A stretch of DNA of 64,000 nt from Emydura subglobosa (lineage: Eukaryota; Chordata; Testudines; Chelidae), in contig ML679954.1 in NCBI GenBank assembly GCA_007922225.1, forward strand, positions 22,651,003-22,715,002, in the 5' to 3' direction. Made by a program: the position numbers and the translations under genes. A model generated the notes under the pieces. The model was not told where the DNA came from. It saw only the letters and a list, made by a program, of their open reading frames with translations, and searched no databases. Numbering within the stretch: position 1 is the first letter of the stretch; every line of letters starts with the position of its first letter. Shown piece after piece: positions 22,975 through 35,452 of the stretch.

Positions 22975-23185
22975 CAGTACATACATAGGTCCTGATTTAG
23001 CATTGCATTTCAGCATGTTCTTACTTTTAAATATGTGGGATTTAAGTGCATGTTTAAGTGCATGTGGGATTTAAACGCATGTTTGAAGTTAAGCATATGT
23101 TGAAGTGCTTTGTTGAATAGGGATGAAATAAAACATATGCTTAAAGTTAAGAATATGCTTAAGTGTTTTGATGGATTTGTGTGAA
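22975..23185. repeat. Tandem-like AAGCATATGCTTAAGTG repeat
   Basis: Variants of 'tttaagtgcatg', 'gttaagcatatg' and 'gcttaagtgttttg' recur about every 20-30 bases, for example near 23039, 23054, 23076, 23099, 23138 and 23158. Each has a self-complementary AAGCATATGCTT-type core. Related single copies lie at 9829-9876 and 62700-62790. Confidence 0.55.
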
Positions 23186-26133
23186 AGTATATATCTCAGA
23201 ATAAAGATTCCATAACTGGAGCCAGCTTAATAATTCACAACGGGGCCCACAAGTCAGAAAAAGAGTCAGTTGACTATCTTGAAGCTGTATGGATTGTTCA
23301 GTGCCAACAGGAGTAAAAGAAAAGGTATTAAAACAATTTTAGCACTAAAGCAAATCTAACTCAGAATACACAACAACAGATCCGGTGTGTAAGAAGGTGA
23401 CATTGTTATATACTGCAGTAACTTTCCTGACCATCACTGAACTCTGCAAAAGATGTTAGCCTTCTGACTTATATCACATTTCAGTGTATGATGCTCTGGA
23501 CATATATGATGCCATCATTCTATGTTTGATCATTCAAGTGAATAAAATGGTCAAAGCAAATAAACCCTTTCGAGGGAGAACGGTGGAATATCCGTATTCC
23601 ATTTCCAAAACTATGCTGCATTCTGAATCAAGGTATGAAATAGAGAAAGAATTTAACATTTTTTTTTTGCATCAAAATTTCATTTTAGCTATATTGGTAA
23701 GCTCCATGTTTATAATGACACCTGGAGACGTTATTTCAATTATTTTTTAAAACAAAAACTTGTCTTGTTTTGTCATACCTCACTTGAGCCCATCAAAGCA
23801 TATTTTGACATATCAAACACAAGCTATCTTCGATGGGATGACAAAACAACCAGAATCCTTTCACAAACATCACACATGTCATGTTACTGATATTAACATA
23901 CAAAAGTGTAGCCTAATTTAGGGTGCAAAATGCACTTATCTCTAATAACAGGTCCTGTTGAGGGTTGGTTTGATTCCCTTTTAATACACCTATTCCTTAC
24001 ACCCCCCTATTTCTGAGACCATATTCCATATTTGCCATTCCTGCTACCCATTTTGGGGGCTCCAATAGTTGACATAAGCATTGTACAGATAGCAAGTTCT
24101 GTATACAATGTAGTTAAGGAAGTCTACACAGTTTATCGCAAGATATATATTGCTAAATCTTCTGATCTCACGTTACCTACTAATGCTAACTTTTATTAGG
24201 CCTAATGTGGCCTTATGCTAACTATTACTATCGTTAGGCCTCAAGTTAAATACTAGGCTTCAGGCTCACTGAAAAAGCTCATTTTTAAATAATCTTTACG
24301 TTTCTTTTGCTTATTTCTACTTGCATTGTAGCTTTAGTTCCATTTGCATTAATTTAACAAGCATCTTAACTCTTTCTAAGATATAAATAAATTCAGGTCA
24401 TGGGTTAAAGGTCAATAAATATAAGTGGTCTTCTTTTGCACAATGCAAGACAAATCAAATAAAAGAAATGCAGAAATTAATTCCTATTTAGACTAATCTT
24501 TTTATTTGTTCACTAAAATACTTGGCTGGATTAATTTATTTCCAGGGTATAGGGTAGCAGGGGGGAGAAAGAAGCACTCCTTTGCCTTAATTCCTCACTT
24601 CTTTATTCTGGAGCCAGTATTTTTGTATTTCTACTTTGAAGTTCTTCTATCTTCTCCCTAGGAGTATCAACTGTTGCTCCTATGGCAACCTTTCATCCTT
24701 TAACTAGAAGGGCAGGCTGCTACTGCTGTCAATACTGATCATAGTTCAGCCAGCAGGAAATATTTTAACAGCTGTAAAATTGTCCTTGTCTCTCCCTTGT
24801 CGTCACGTGTATCACCTTCAAAACATGAACATTCTCTACTCTCCCACAAAGTGGGAATCTTCAGGTTGTTCCTTGACCTGGTATTATGCTCCCACCCACC
24901 TACCCCTCTGGGCCATGTAGTTCATCTTTCAGAGCCTAAGACTTGCTACTACTTCACGTAATTTATTCTGGACTTTTCGATTGAGAATTGGAACTTGCTC
25001 TAAGCACAGTTGTTTTTTTTTTTTTAAATTCTTTCTCAGTAGTCTGATCATACCAGCAAAATATTCACACTGCCTTTGTTCAGACTTTTATCACATTCCT
25101 TCCATCTACACAGAGAAATCTCCTGTCCACAGAAAATTAAAGCAAGTCAAAGACCACCTTCAGGTGACCATGGTGGATCAAGTTGCTGTATGGCAATTTC
25201 ATACACAGAATAATGATTCCTATTCCAATTTCAATAGAAATCAGATGTACTTCTGTGCAATGTAGAATTTTCATGCTACTCATATTTTTCTTCTATTGAT
25301 TTCCAGTGCTAGCATCCTGTTTTATTGAAAATATCCTCCCCACCAATTGTAAAATGTCAGCACAGTTTACAAAATATTGCATCTTCTCTATCACTGATTT
25401 CTATTCAATTAAATGCATCATACCAACAAACTTTAAAACTGCAGAGCTTTCTAGAGGAAAGTAGTAGAGAGTAGGACATTTCAATTTTTTTTGATTGTCT
25501 GAGTTTCATCCAAATTAGGTAGATTAAGAAGCCTATTACTGAGAGGAAGCTTTTCAACAGCTGAAAAGAACTCTGATGCTGCCGAGTATCATTCACATTT
25601 CCGATCAACTCAGTCTTAGATAATTATTTAGTCAAAATTTATGATCCAACAGTTTGTATGCCTTTCTGAAATGCTATAGCTGTAAACCGAATAGCTTTTG
25701 ATCAGTTTCTATGTGGGGAGTGTATTTGTTATGGCATTTTTTGAAAGAATCATCTAATTGAGGGTCTGATTCTGCTGTCTTCCCCATGTTGAGTTGTAGC
25801 TTACTCCTCAAGTAATCCCATTCATTCTAAGTAGTTTGCATAAAGAGTAAGGTATTGCTCAATGTGAGTGAAGATGGTTGAATTGGGCCATAAGATAACA
25901 TGAGTCAAATTCATTTCTAACTTAGGAGGTCTCCATTAAAAATATACGTCTTTTGATATTTCTTTCTGCAAGAAGGATCCAGCAAGAAATTAGCTAGTCT
26001 TCAAAACCTAATTCAAGAACACATTTTCTTTCACCGGCTCATAAGCTGTTCAGGTGACTGGATAATGGAGAGCTCATACAAATGAGTTACCTTACTCCTA
26101 CAGGGCCTAATGGAATAGAATTTTATACCCAGG
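23186..26133. other. AT-rich stretch with one hairpin-repeat fragment
   Basis: A diverged palindromic-family copy spans about 25762-25892 ('gggtctgattctgc' to 'gaattgggcc'). No gene or other element was recognised; open frames are at most 94 codons and without features. Confidence 0.45.
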
Positions 26134-26541
26134 TGTGACAGGGTGCGGGTAACAGAAAGCTGAGCCAGCCCTCTGTCATGTGATACCTAATTAAGTGAGA
26201 ATTGGAGTTGGCTGAGTAAGCCTGCTGTAGTGAGCCAATAGGGAGCAGCTGTTGGGCTTGTTAGCCATGGGCAATAAAAGGCTCACAGGAAGGCCATAGG
26301 GGATGGGGGTGGAAGAGCTAAAAAAAGGGAGAAGTCACAGAGGAGCCTGCCCCTTTCAGTTGGTGGCTGAGATTGCAAGGCTCCTGAGGGTGGTAAACTG
26401 GACTGTTTGTGCATAGAGGGTGGTGGGCAAGTAACCTGTAAATAAATTGCACTGGGGGGGGAGTATGAAGCTCAGGTCTTTGAGTGGTTTGTGGGTGCAG
26501 AGGACCTGAGTAGCAGGAGGGCCCTGCGTGAACCTGCTACA
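26134..26541 (+). mobile_element. Solo LTR of an LTR retroelement
   Basis: A 408-bp unit begins TGTGACAGGG and ends CCTGCTACA, the TG...CA ends expected of an LTR. Inside, in order, are a CCAAT box (AGCCAATAGG, about 26233), a TATA-like CAATAAAAGGC at 26272-26282 and a polyadenylation signal AATAAA at 26441-26446 shortly before a G-rich run. This is the U3-R-U5 layout. No internal gag/pol sequence lies next to it, so it is a solo LTR. The flanks do not show a clean short duplication. Whether it is gypsy-like or retroviral cannot be told from the LTR alone. Confidence 0.7.
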
Positions 26542-26659
26542 CTGGGACACTTGACTTTATAGAACAAAACAGCAATTTTGTCAGGAGTGAAATTACAAAG
26601 AGTCTCTAAACTGCTTAAATATCATGATGTTTGCTGCATTGATGGTTGCATCATGTTGT

Positions 26660-26725
26660 TGTATTGTCCTGATGCTATGTTGTCACGTCATATGACATTG
26701 CAATGCAACATCAGGAGGACTGTGC
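26660..26725. repeat. Imperfect hairpin centred on GTCATATGAC
   Basis: The arms 'attgtcctgatgctatgttgtcac' and 'attgcaatgcaacatcaggaggact' pair imperfectly around the perfect palindrome GTCATATGAC at 26687-26696. Confidence 0.5.
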
Positions 26726-29700
26726 ACCATGATTATGTTTGTAGCTGTATGATTCCTTGTGATGCAGTAGGCTAGATTCACTAGTCCACTGAAATTGCTT
26801 TGTGCCACTCAAGCACACAAACCATCTTTGAAGACAGCTTAACTGGCCAGTGGAGGATTCACCTGCTGGCCATACACAATTGTCTTCTTAGTTCTCATCT
26901 TAGGTGACATGACCAAGGGAAAAGGTGCATAGCTGGGACTTGTAACCAGTGAACCCGGCTTGCTGGGACTGTCCTTTGGGGCCACAAGAAATTGGGCATA
27001 ATATTGTGTAGCTATAAAGCTATCCATAGTCCCACCCTTCTGGTCTTATGCTGAGTCTAGCTCACCTGGACTAGAGAATCTGACCCATGATCTCCTCTCA
27101 TCCCTCATCTCTTCTAGGAGGAGTGAAAAGGAATGGAATATTTCTTTCTCCCCTGTCCTGGCTGCAGGGAGGAGATAAGGCTTTCTTCCTCCATCCATCC
27201 CTCCCTCCCTCACTCCTCCTCTGTCTGTTTGAAGGGACAAAGAAGGATCCCAGCCACTCTGTGTACACAGCTTTTCTTATTCTGCCTTGTACGTGTCATC
27301 TGGCATGGAGCGTTTGAGAGGGGAGCAAAAGGAACTCTTCTCTGACTCATACATGTACATGTTAACCCACAGTACCACTTATGGCCATATGGCCATAAAT
27401 GAAGTATCACCTCCTGAGCCTCCTCTTTTCTTCCCCCGACTGACCAGACAGTAGTGCACAAGTTTTTATAAACCCAGGAGTCATTTAAAAATAGTCTGTT
27501 TTTTTAAACAAAAAAAGTATGTCCTAGTAGAAGTCAATATGATGGGAAGAAGGGCAGATCTTTCTTTACCCATCAAAGAACTTCTGTTCTTTAGGTTCTT
27601 GTACTGTGTTCATCACTGTTGTAACTGAGTGCCTTCCAGGAGTGCATTAAGCATCAAGTCCTATATGGAGTTTATTTATATTAGGAGCAAAATTCTTAAA
27701 CTTACATTTAAGCACAAAAATCTATATTCATATAGTGGGAGTTGCATTAGTTCAGAAACTCTGAAAATCAGGCTGCCCATTTGACCTGCTGAATAATTTT
27801 TGGTGCCTAAACTTTGGGAACCTGAGTTTAATAACTGTGGCTTTTACCTTTGGGTCCAATGCTTTTTTAATGCTCTTTCTGGATGACTGTCAGTGCTTAT
27901 CTAATATTAGGAAGAGAAAATCAATGTATCCGGAAGCATATAGGGAGAATTTGAGTCAGAGTTCCCAATTCACAATGAAAAACAGAAAACATCCCATCAA
28001 CTGCCTGTGCCGGTTGCACACACACCTGTTCTGAGTTAAAGGTGTTCCTTCCTAGCACAATACTCTGAAACAAGGTGGTATCATCCTGCTTCTGGCTAAA
28101 TCCTTCCTGAGTTGCAGGGGAGAATAGAGCTGTGAACAGCTGGTTCTGGGAGTTATCTGTAAACTTGTTATAGTGAGTCTGGCCCAATATATCTATTGAA
28201 AAGTAATCCATAGCCATCAGGCTCATGGCTGCAATGTCAGGGTGGATTGTCACATAATAGTTTCAGAACAACAGAAATACTTTATCTAACCTGTGATTGA
28301 AGATCCCATTTAAAAGGGAGATGATTGAAACATGAAGAAGAAGATGACCTGGGACTCTGTCCTAGCCTACATTTTTCAGTATTTTTACTTTTTTAAATCA
28401 GTTCACTTTACGCAATCAGTCATAAAAGCTATACAATTTTTGCAGGCGAAACTTGATTTTTATCCTTTCTTCCCTGTTAGCCCAACAGCTTGACACTAGC
28501 CATGAGTTCTAATACTGATCCTACACATTTGATTTTAATTTCAAAACAGGGCATCTATTTTGACTTAAATTACTACATATAAAGGGACTTAGTCCCCTAG
28601 GTTAGATTTATCTATAAGTTTAGCTAAACAGTAATGTTTTTATTAGCGTTGGGAGCCATTTTTATTGCTCAGCACTTGATAGTGATGATAGAAAACCAGG
28701 GTACTTGAAAAAATATTAAAAGGGTTTAAGCCACTCATACAAGTGGCACATTTACAAACAGCTATAGCACTAGTTCTCTTGGAAATAGACATGAAAAGTG
28801 ATCAAGAAAGAGAGAGTTGCAAAATTGATTCCATCATCCCCTGTTTAAAAAAATAAACTGTAAATAACTTTATATGAACTTATTAGAGGCTCCAGTATGA
28901 TATTAAAAAGACCAACCCCAATAAAACAGGTTTAAGCATGATGCAAAAAAGTGTTTTCTTTGTGTACATATTTATCCAGTCTGTCCTCTGTTTTTCTTTA
29001 AAAGCTTCTTTGTTGTTACACTACCACATCATTATAATAGTAATAACTACAGTGCACTGATATTAATGGGTGAGACCATCCCTTCCCACAGCAAAACCCC
29101 TGGGATGGTGCTCAGGAAGCAGTGTTTGGAACCCCAACTCCCATAGAATAGGCTATGAGACCTGCCCCCCACAATCTTTTGTATGCAAGGAGATGTCTGG
29201 CATACCAGAATTATGAGCACAGAGGCCCAGGTCTACACACCAGCTCTGTTTCCCCAATGGCTCTGTCCCTGCTCCCTTGCAACTCAGCCATGCTGGAGTT
29301 GTGCCATCAGATCTCTTCTGGCTGTTACTGGGACATGGGAACATCTGTGAAAGAATGTAAGACAAAGCACCTCCATCACTTTATCTTACACCTGTCCGAA
29401 ATCTGCTATGGTTTTTGCTCTGAGATGCAAATGAGTCATGTTTACATAGAATGCTGACATGTAAATGTACACCATTTATGACACCTCTGGATTTGACCAA
29501 AGTAAGAGTGACTTTAAAGTATACCTTAAATAGGCAAATAGAATCAAATTCATTTCTGATGAAAGTTGGTGCTGTTACACATTACTTTTGTATGAAATTC
29601 TTGTATGTGAGCTGTGTGCAGAGATAGTTAATGTATATTGCACCATCTATTAGCATATTTAATATACTATGCAGTATTGTTCATGAATGTGTAGGTTCAG

Positions 29701-31042
29701 TAAAGTTGTTGTTATACTGCAAAATGCTTCCTGACTGCAACCCTTAAAAGGCAAAACTTTACTGATTCGATAGAACACTGATAACTGGTCCACAGATGGT
29801 TAGCTCTCTGACCCATAACACTTCCACGATGCCCACAGAGGTTAGACAACAAGTTATACCTAAATTCACCTCTGGCTTCTCCCTCTATCTTTTTAGGAAA
29901 GATCACAAAGGTACAGTTATGTTCCTGGTTGAAAGAGTGGCTTCTCTTACATTAGACTCCCACGCATGGAACCAAGATTTGTGGCTGAGTTTTAACAGAA
30001 ATTCTTTGATAGCTTCCTTAGACAGAAACACCCCCCCCCCAACCCATTTTAAAATAGCTCATGCAGAAACTCCTCTTCTTCTCAGAAATTGTGAAGATCA
30101 AGACAGGAGAACCACCCCCACACATATTTTCAGTTCTCAGAAGCATCAAAATAAGCTCATGTGTCAGCCTTCAAACCGTGCATCAGAAAAGCTTCACAGG
30201 AAAATTTCTTACATTTTTCACTGACCTGAGACAAATTACATTTTCAAAGGGCATGGGTATAGATTACTATAATTTTGCTCTTTGCTACATGAAGTTCTCT
30301 AACTGAAAGTTGGGTTGTAAAGTCCTCTGGCTCTGACAGAGAGGATGCACGGTAGGTGCAAACAGACGGCAGAGCAAATGGGTAGCAGTGCAATGGGCAG
30401 CAGTGCAATGGGTACAAAGCAGATGCAAAAGGGAGCAATCCCTCAACAGCTCATACACAGGTCATTGATATGGTTCCTAGAGTTGAAATGAGGAAGAGGC
30501 CTCTTTTGGTAGCATTGTTTCCCCTTTCAGTTGCCTGTGGAGGATTTGACAGGGTCCCATTTTATCTTATGCTGGTGACTGATAGAGAAGTTCCTGAGGG
30601 ACTTGGCAGAAGTGTGAAGACATCAGGCCTCCACACAAAAGCACTCAGAAGTGTCCTGAGATCCAAGCAATTTCCCCCAAGACTGCAGGGTATCTGGGTG
30701 ATAGGAGGGATGTCCTGCTGGTAGCATGAGCTAAAGGAAACTCCACAAACTGAAACTCAGATTCCTGGCTCTCATTTGAAAGTAGAGGATAATCTGGCCT
30801 TCGAGGGAGTCAAAGGTTTTGGGCCCATATATCTCAGAAGTAAAACTGGATCAACCACAAAGCTGTGAGGATGTTGGGGAAGAGGAGACAGGTTACAGTC
30901 TTTCATATGATGTTTTTATATAATCTAGTTCACATTCTGGCATGTTACTAAAATACACGTCGAACTACTCATGGTGCCACTGTCTCTGCACTTGTGCTGC
31001 ACAGTTTTAGATTTCCTCCCCACCTCCCGTAAATACCCGGGG
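26726..31042. other. Long stretch without recognised gene
   Basis: Holds a pyrimidine simple repeat (CCATCCATCCCTCCCTCCCT) near 27190-27211, a three-unit 15-bp tandem repeat at 30372-30417 and two longer open frames without recognisable domains (27921-28253 minus, 29796-30224 plus). Some parts may be unrecognised repeat. Confidence 0.4.
30372..30417. repeat. Three-unit 15-bp tandem repeat
   Basis: GAGCAAATGGGTAGCA, GTGCAATGGGCAGCA and GTGCAATGGGTACAA follow one another directly. Confidence 0.8.
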
Positions 31043-31110
31043 CCAGATTCTCAATCAGCGTAAATTAGCATAGCGTCACTGAAGTCATTGGTGCAATGCC
31101 AGTTTCCACC
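31043..31110. repeat. Palindromic-family repeat, cut by an LTR
   Basis: GGCCAGATTCTCAATCAGCG followed by TAAATTAGCATAGCGTCACTGAAG is the left arm of the same hairpin as 11359-11445. The right arm is degraded just before the LTR at 31123. Confidence 0.6.
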
Positions 31111-31122
31111 TGCTGCGTATAT

Positions 31123-31540
31123 TGTCATGACTGTTCTCAAAACTGGTCCTGCGAGGCTCAGAGGAGCAACCTGTTGGCTATTGCTTCCCTGAGACCCATG
31201 AAGCCCAGCCCCAGTATAAGGCTTCACCTGAGAGAATCCCAGAGCAGCTAATTGGCCCTCTGGCTCTACTTAAGCCGGCAGTAGGAACAGGATGCTGCCT
31301 GGGCTGTGTGCTGGGATTGCCTGGCATTCTGACCTGGCTTGACTCCTGGTATATGATATGTGGTTTCTGGCCTGGCTGGCCTCTGGTTCTGATCTCTAGT
31401 TTGTCTTCTGCTTCTGAGCCATCTGGACCCAGCTGGTTCTTGACTCCTGTCTTGTGACTGTGGACTCTGGCTCTGACTACAAAGTCTGGCTGCCTATGGC
31501 TGATATGGCCCTAACTATAATTCCCACACTCTCAGGAACA
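31123..31540 (+). mobile_element. Solo LTR, same family as 46195-46642
   Basis: Begins TGTCATGACTGTTCTCAAAA. The promoter segment AGCTAATTGGCCCTCTGGCT-CTACTTAAGCC-GGCAGTAGGAACAGGATGCTGCCTG aligns closely with 46348-46402. Downstream it is rich in 'tggcttgactcctg' and 'ctggttcttgactcctg', as in the other copy, and ends near CCCACACTCTCAGGAACA. There is no adjoining coding region and no clear target duplication. Confidence 0.65.
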
Positions 31541-33084
31541 CTAACTTCCCTATAACTCTAGCTTTAGCAGGTAAGTTGTCCTCTCTCTTCCTCTGTGATT
31601 TCCCTGTGATTGCATGAATCCTTGGATTCCTCACCAATAGTAAAATGAGACCTCTGATACCATTCTACGGTATCACTAGTGATATCATGTCTAATCACGT
31701 CCTTGCTTCCTGTTTCAAAGGCTATTTATCTAGGACAGTTCTCCGAAGTGGAGAAATCACTCAGCTGCTAGAACTACTTATTTTCCTATCATCTTGCTCT
31801 CCCTAGTAAATTCATGGAGTGAATCACCTGTGTATAAACAGAGGTAAATTTTAAACATCATCACAGTAGGTATTGCACTAATTTAACCACACCCCTAAGA
31901 GGGTAGGGCTGTTTCTCAGCATGCCATTATAAAGGGAAGCAACACCGTATTCCTAAAATAGCTTTCTGTAAAACACAGAGCACTTTGTATGTGAGTGATC
32001 CTAAGAAAACATCACTTTAATAAAGTTGCAACCTGCTGTGGCTTGCTCTTTATCACTGCTGCTAAATGATAATTACTGCCTATCAACATAGAAACTTGCA
32101 GGAGTCTCTGATCTCTGTAATCTCTTCATTTAAAGTATTTGGGGCAGCATTAGCTGGTCTCCAAGCTATGTGTCTGTGTCGGGGGTTATGCCTTTTAATT
32201 ACTCACTTCTCTTACCCTGGCAAATCATAACAGGCACACTACTTTGACTGTATCCACTCTCACTCCGCTAAGAGGATTTTGAAACTGAGGCAGAACAATG
32301 TTCATAGGAAACCCTGGCATTTTATAACAAGAAAATATTTCCCCTGTTTAGAGACAAGCAGTGAAGTCTTGAAAATTGAGGCTTCTAATACAAAAACAGC
32401 CAAACAATCTTGAAAGAAATAGGGTTCTCTGGGAAGACTGTCTCTCTTTTAAAAACATCTGTCTTTGAAGTTCTGCAGGTTCCCTTTCTCCTTCCTTCCC
32501 TCTTACCAGGTCACTTCAGCTTTGACGTCTCTTCTCTAGCCCAGCTTTTTTGCCTTTCTATATACTTCCTGTCCGTTTCCTTCACTCCCACTTTTAAGGA
32601 TGTGGTGTTCCAGCTGACTCTGATATATTCCAGACAACTTCATACTTATCTCTGGCATGCTGTAGTGCCTAATGCAGTCTGCTGTGTATGAAGCCTCAGA
32701 ACACCCCAGTGAGAACAAGAATTGAGAATTGGAAGCGCCCACGACAAAGCAAAGAAGCAGCTGGAGCCAGCAATACATCTTTAAAGGTATGGCGATCTGA
32801 GGATCTGGAATGGGGAGAGTAGGCACAGTGTGGTGGAGAAAGGAGAGGTGTGAGAGGAATGGAGATAGTCAGCATGAAGGAAAAAGCCAGGAAATGGGCA
32901 GGAAAGTTCTCTGAAACCAGCCTAATTCCAACACTTATTAAAAGTTTGAATTCATGAAAAGCTTAGTGCTGCTTCTTATAAGAACTGGTACATTCTTACC
33001 TGCAGCCAATAGCATTTGAATTGAATTTATTTGAGTGGGGGTGACTTGCAAACACATAGAACCCAAAGCTTTGGTTTAAAACTC
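31541..33084. other. Non-coding stretch, nothing recognised
   Basis: Mixed-composition DNA; open frames up to 96 codons overlap on both strands without recognisable similarity. Confidence 0.4.
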
Positions 33085-33152
33085 AGTTTTTAATAATCTC
33101 ATGATTTTTTTAGGCCTGACATGATTTCTGAATGCTTCAGGTTGGCAATACT
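33085..33152 (-). repeat. Terminal fragment of the ATTGCCAA repeat family
   Basis: 'aataatctcatgatttttttaggcctgacatgatttctgaatgcttcaggttggcaatact' is the inverted end of the family also seen at 52822, 53362 and 54040-54107. Confidence 0.5.
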
Positions 33153-33571
33153 ATCACCTTGCTAGAAGTGTAAGTAGTTTTCTGCTCTTTTAGGACCTTA
33201 CCCAGCTTACACTCTGGGTGTGAACTGCTGGTACGTATGGTACCGCAACTTGGAGCCAGCCTGAAGTCAAGTTGTGAAGTGTCTGCTGGGAGATTGCTTA
33301 GCACACACCAGCTGTAGCCTATCAGAGTGAAAGTGATGACTGTAACCCCCTCCCACACAGTCACTTCAGCCTTGCTCCACCTGCCATCCAGGCTCCTTCC
33401 TTTCTTCCCAAGTCCCCTCTCCCTATACTTCCTTTCCTTCCCTACCGTCCATACAACAAAACAAAGAACAACAACAAAAGAACATGACTTAACAATCCAC
33501 CACACTGTTCATGCTGTTATATCTTTCTTCACACTTTATTTAACTTGTCTGCTTAGATCAGAAGCTTCTAC

Positions 33572-33588
33572 TGTGTGTGTGTGTGTGT
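33572..33588. repeat. (TG)n microsatellite
   Basis: Eight TG units, directly before a LINE/SINE tail. Confidence 0.9.
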
Positions 33589-33589
33589 C

Positions 33590-33655
33590 TAGAACAATGG
33601 GCTCCAACCTATGTGAGGCCTCTAGGTGCTACTGTAATACAAATATAATAGTGAT
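33590..33655 (+). repeat. LINE/SINE tail fragment
   Basis: 'agaacaatgggctccaacc' followed by 'gcctctaggtgctactgtaatacaaatataata' is the plus-strand form of the tail at 430-520 and 44680-44770. Confidence 0.6.
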
Positions 33656-35452
33656 CTCAGTTTGATCAGAAACAAACAGCACCCCATCTTGCTCTCATTG
33701 ACTTCAAATGGAAGTAGACTGGGCCCTAACAATCATGCTAAACTCTGTGATGTTTTGTGATAACAAGTGTCTGCTAAGGGTACTCCATTCACAAGTGATG
33801 AAGGAAGAAAGAAAAGGGTATGGAATTAATTCAGTGCATCACGTAGGCTGCTGCTGGTTTTGCTCCTTCAACTTTAGTTCATGAACTTCACAATGTCAAG
33901 TTCTTTTTAATCTTGGTTACTGAATATTTTTTTTGCATTCCCCTGGATTGTAAGAGGGCAAAGACCAAACCAATGACTTTTTATATTAAACCATTGGGAT
34001 TCCCTTTTTTAATAAGTGTCTTTTTTTTGCGCACAACCAAACAGATCTTTTTTTTGCGCACAACCAAACACACTTTTTTCCCATTATGGTGTATATAATT
34101 GATAAGTTTATTAATGAGAACTCTATTTATTTTTTCAATAGTTAGTTACCCATGAAGCTCATGGAACTTCAGTCACTTTTTTTATTCCTGACATTATATG
34201 TTTGTTCTGTGTAGTTTTTGCATTTTTAAAGGATGTCTGGTGTCTTATTTCATTGTAATCTGTAACCATTCAGCTCATGATTTACATTCACAAACAAAAT
34301 CACCTTATGTTCATTTAGGGCCCAATGCTGCAAGTTGCCATGTTTCTTCTTTGCTCCGTTTGGAGGAGGAATTTGCTCCATCCACCTATGGAATGGGCAT
34401 GAGAAATGGCTAATTGCAGTGGATCCATAGAAGCCTAAGACCATCTCTGGTGAGATCATATGACTTAATACTAGTTCCTGGGCTAGCTGGTCCCCACTGG
34501 CATGGCCTCTGTACCAGCTCTGTTGCTGCAGCCTCACAAAGGAAACCAGCAGCTTCACAGCACTGAAGGTTTCAACGCAATACTTTAATACAGCTGCAGG
34601 ATGAGCATCTACTTATTATTTACCTCTTCTCCAGATGCAGATCCCTGCACATGAAGTGGCAGCTGACTTTCGTTCTGTGTGGGAATGGGAAAATTTGTGT
34701 ATTCTCCCTCTCACACCTACCTCATTATTGGCACCATACAAACAACTCAATTCTCTTCTGGTGAAAGCATGATTCATTACTCACATTCTAGTGGAAGTGA
34801 TGCATTCCTGAACTGAGAAATCTTAGTGGGCAGCAGAGATCATGCAGTTTTGGCTCAGCTGAACTTTATCAACAAAACCAATCAGTACTAGAGATGGTTG
34901 TGGGGAAGAAGGCTTTTAATCACATTTTAGAAGCATAAATAAGTGTTGAACGTTTCCAAGAAACGGAAAGCAATGTTAATTGCTCAGGTGAATATAGCAG
35001 ACTCTAGTAATCCATTTTGTGAATTTAAAAGTCATTTTAACTTGTTACACATTATACTCTTATGTTCACTTTCCTTTATGTGTTAAATCAAAAAGTCACA
35101 TTCCCCATTACCTGGTAATTAATTCTTTCACTCTGCAAGGGAATACTTGTTAAATAACAGCTCAGATGGTCACATTTTTCAGGAATATGCATGTATTTTT
35201 CTTTTATGACCTGGCACACCCTTGGTATGATGTGTAGGCTGCAGTGATGGTAAAATAGTGCTTAACTTTGATTTCACACTGGTACAAATTAGGAGTAACT
35301 CCACTGATGTCAGTGGCACACTGCTGGCATAAATCAGAGCAGCATTAGGGCCTTCCAAAAACACTACAAAATTGTGGGTTTTTTTATTTTGTTTTTTGTT
35401 TATTGCTGTCACACAACCCTTTTATAGCACCCCGGCTGGACACTCACTAGTA
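33656..35452. other. Non-coding stretch with small repeats
   Basis: Contains a 27-bp tandem duplication (34020-34073) and a palindromic-family copy at 35265-35350 ('ttcacactggtacaaattaggagtaactccactgatgtcagtgg'). No gene is recognised. Confidence 0.5.
34020..34073. repeat. 27-bp tandem duplication
   Basis: Two adjacent copies of a unit with eight T followed by GCGCACAACCAAACA, differing only at the last base or two. Confidence 0.9.

Noticed and set aside
29796..30224. 142-codon plus-strand frame
   Set aside because: No recognisable domain, and it crosses a C homopolymer (about 30030-30039). A chance frame is more likely than an exon.
33137..33505. 122-codon minus-strand frame starting with a hydrophobic segment
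   Set aside because: The hydrophobic start comes from an ACAA-rich simple sequence. No known protein or cleavage context is seen.
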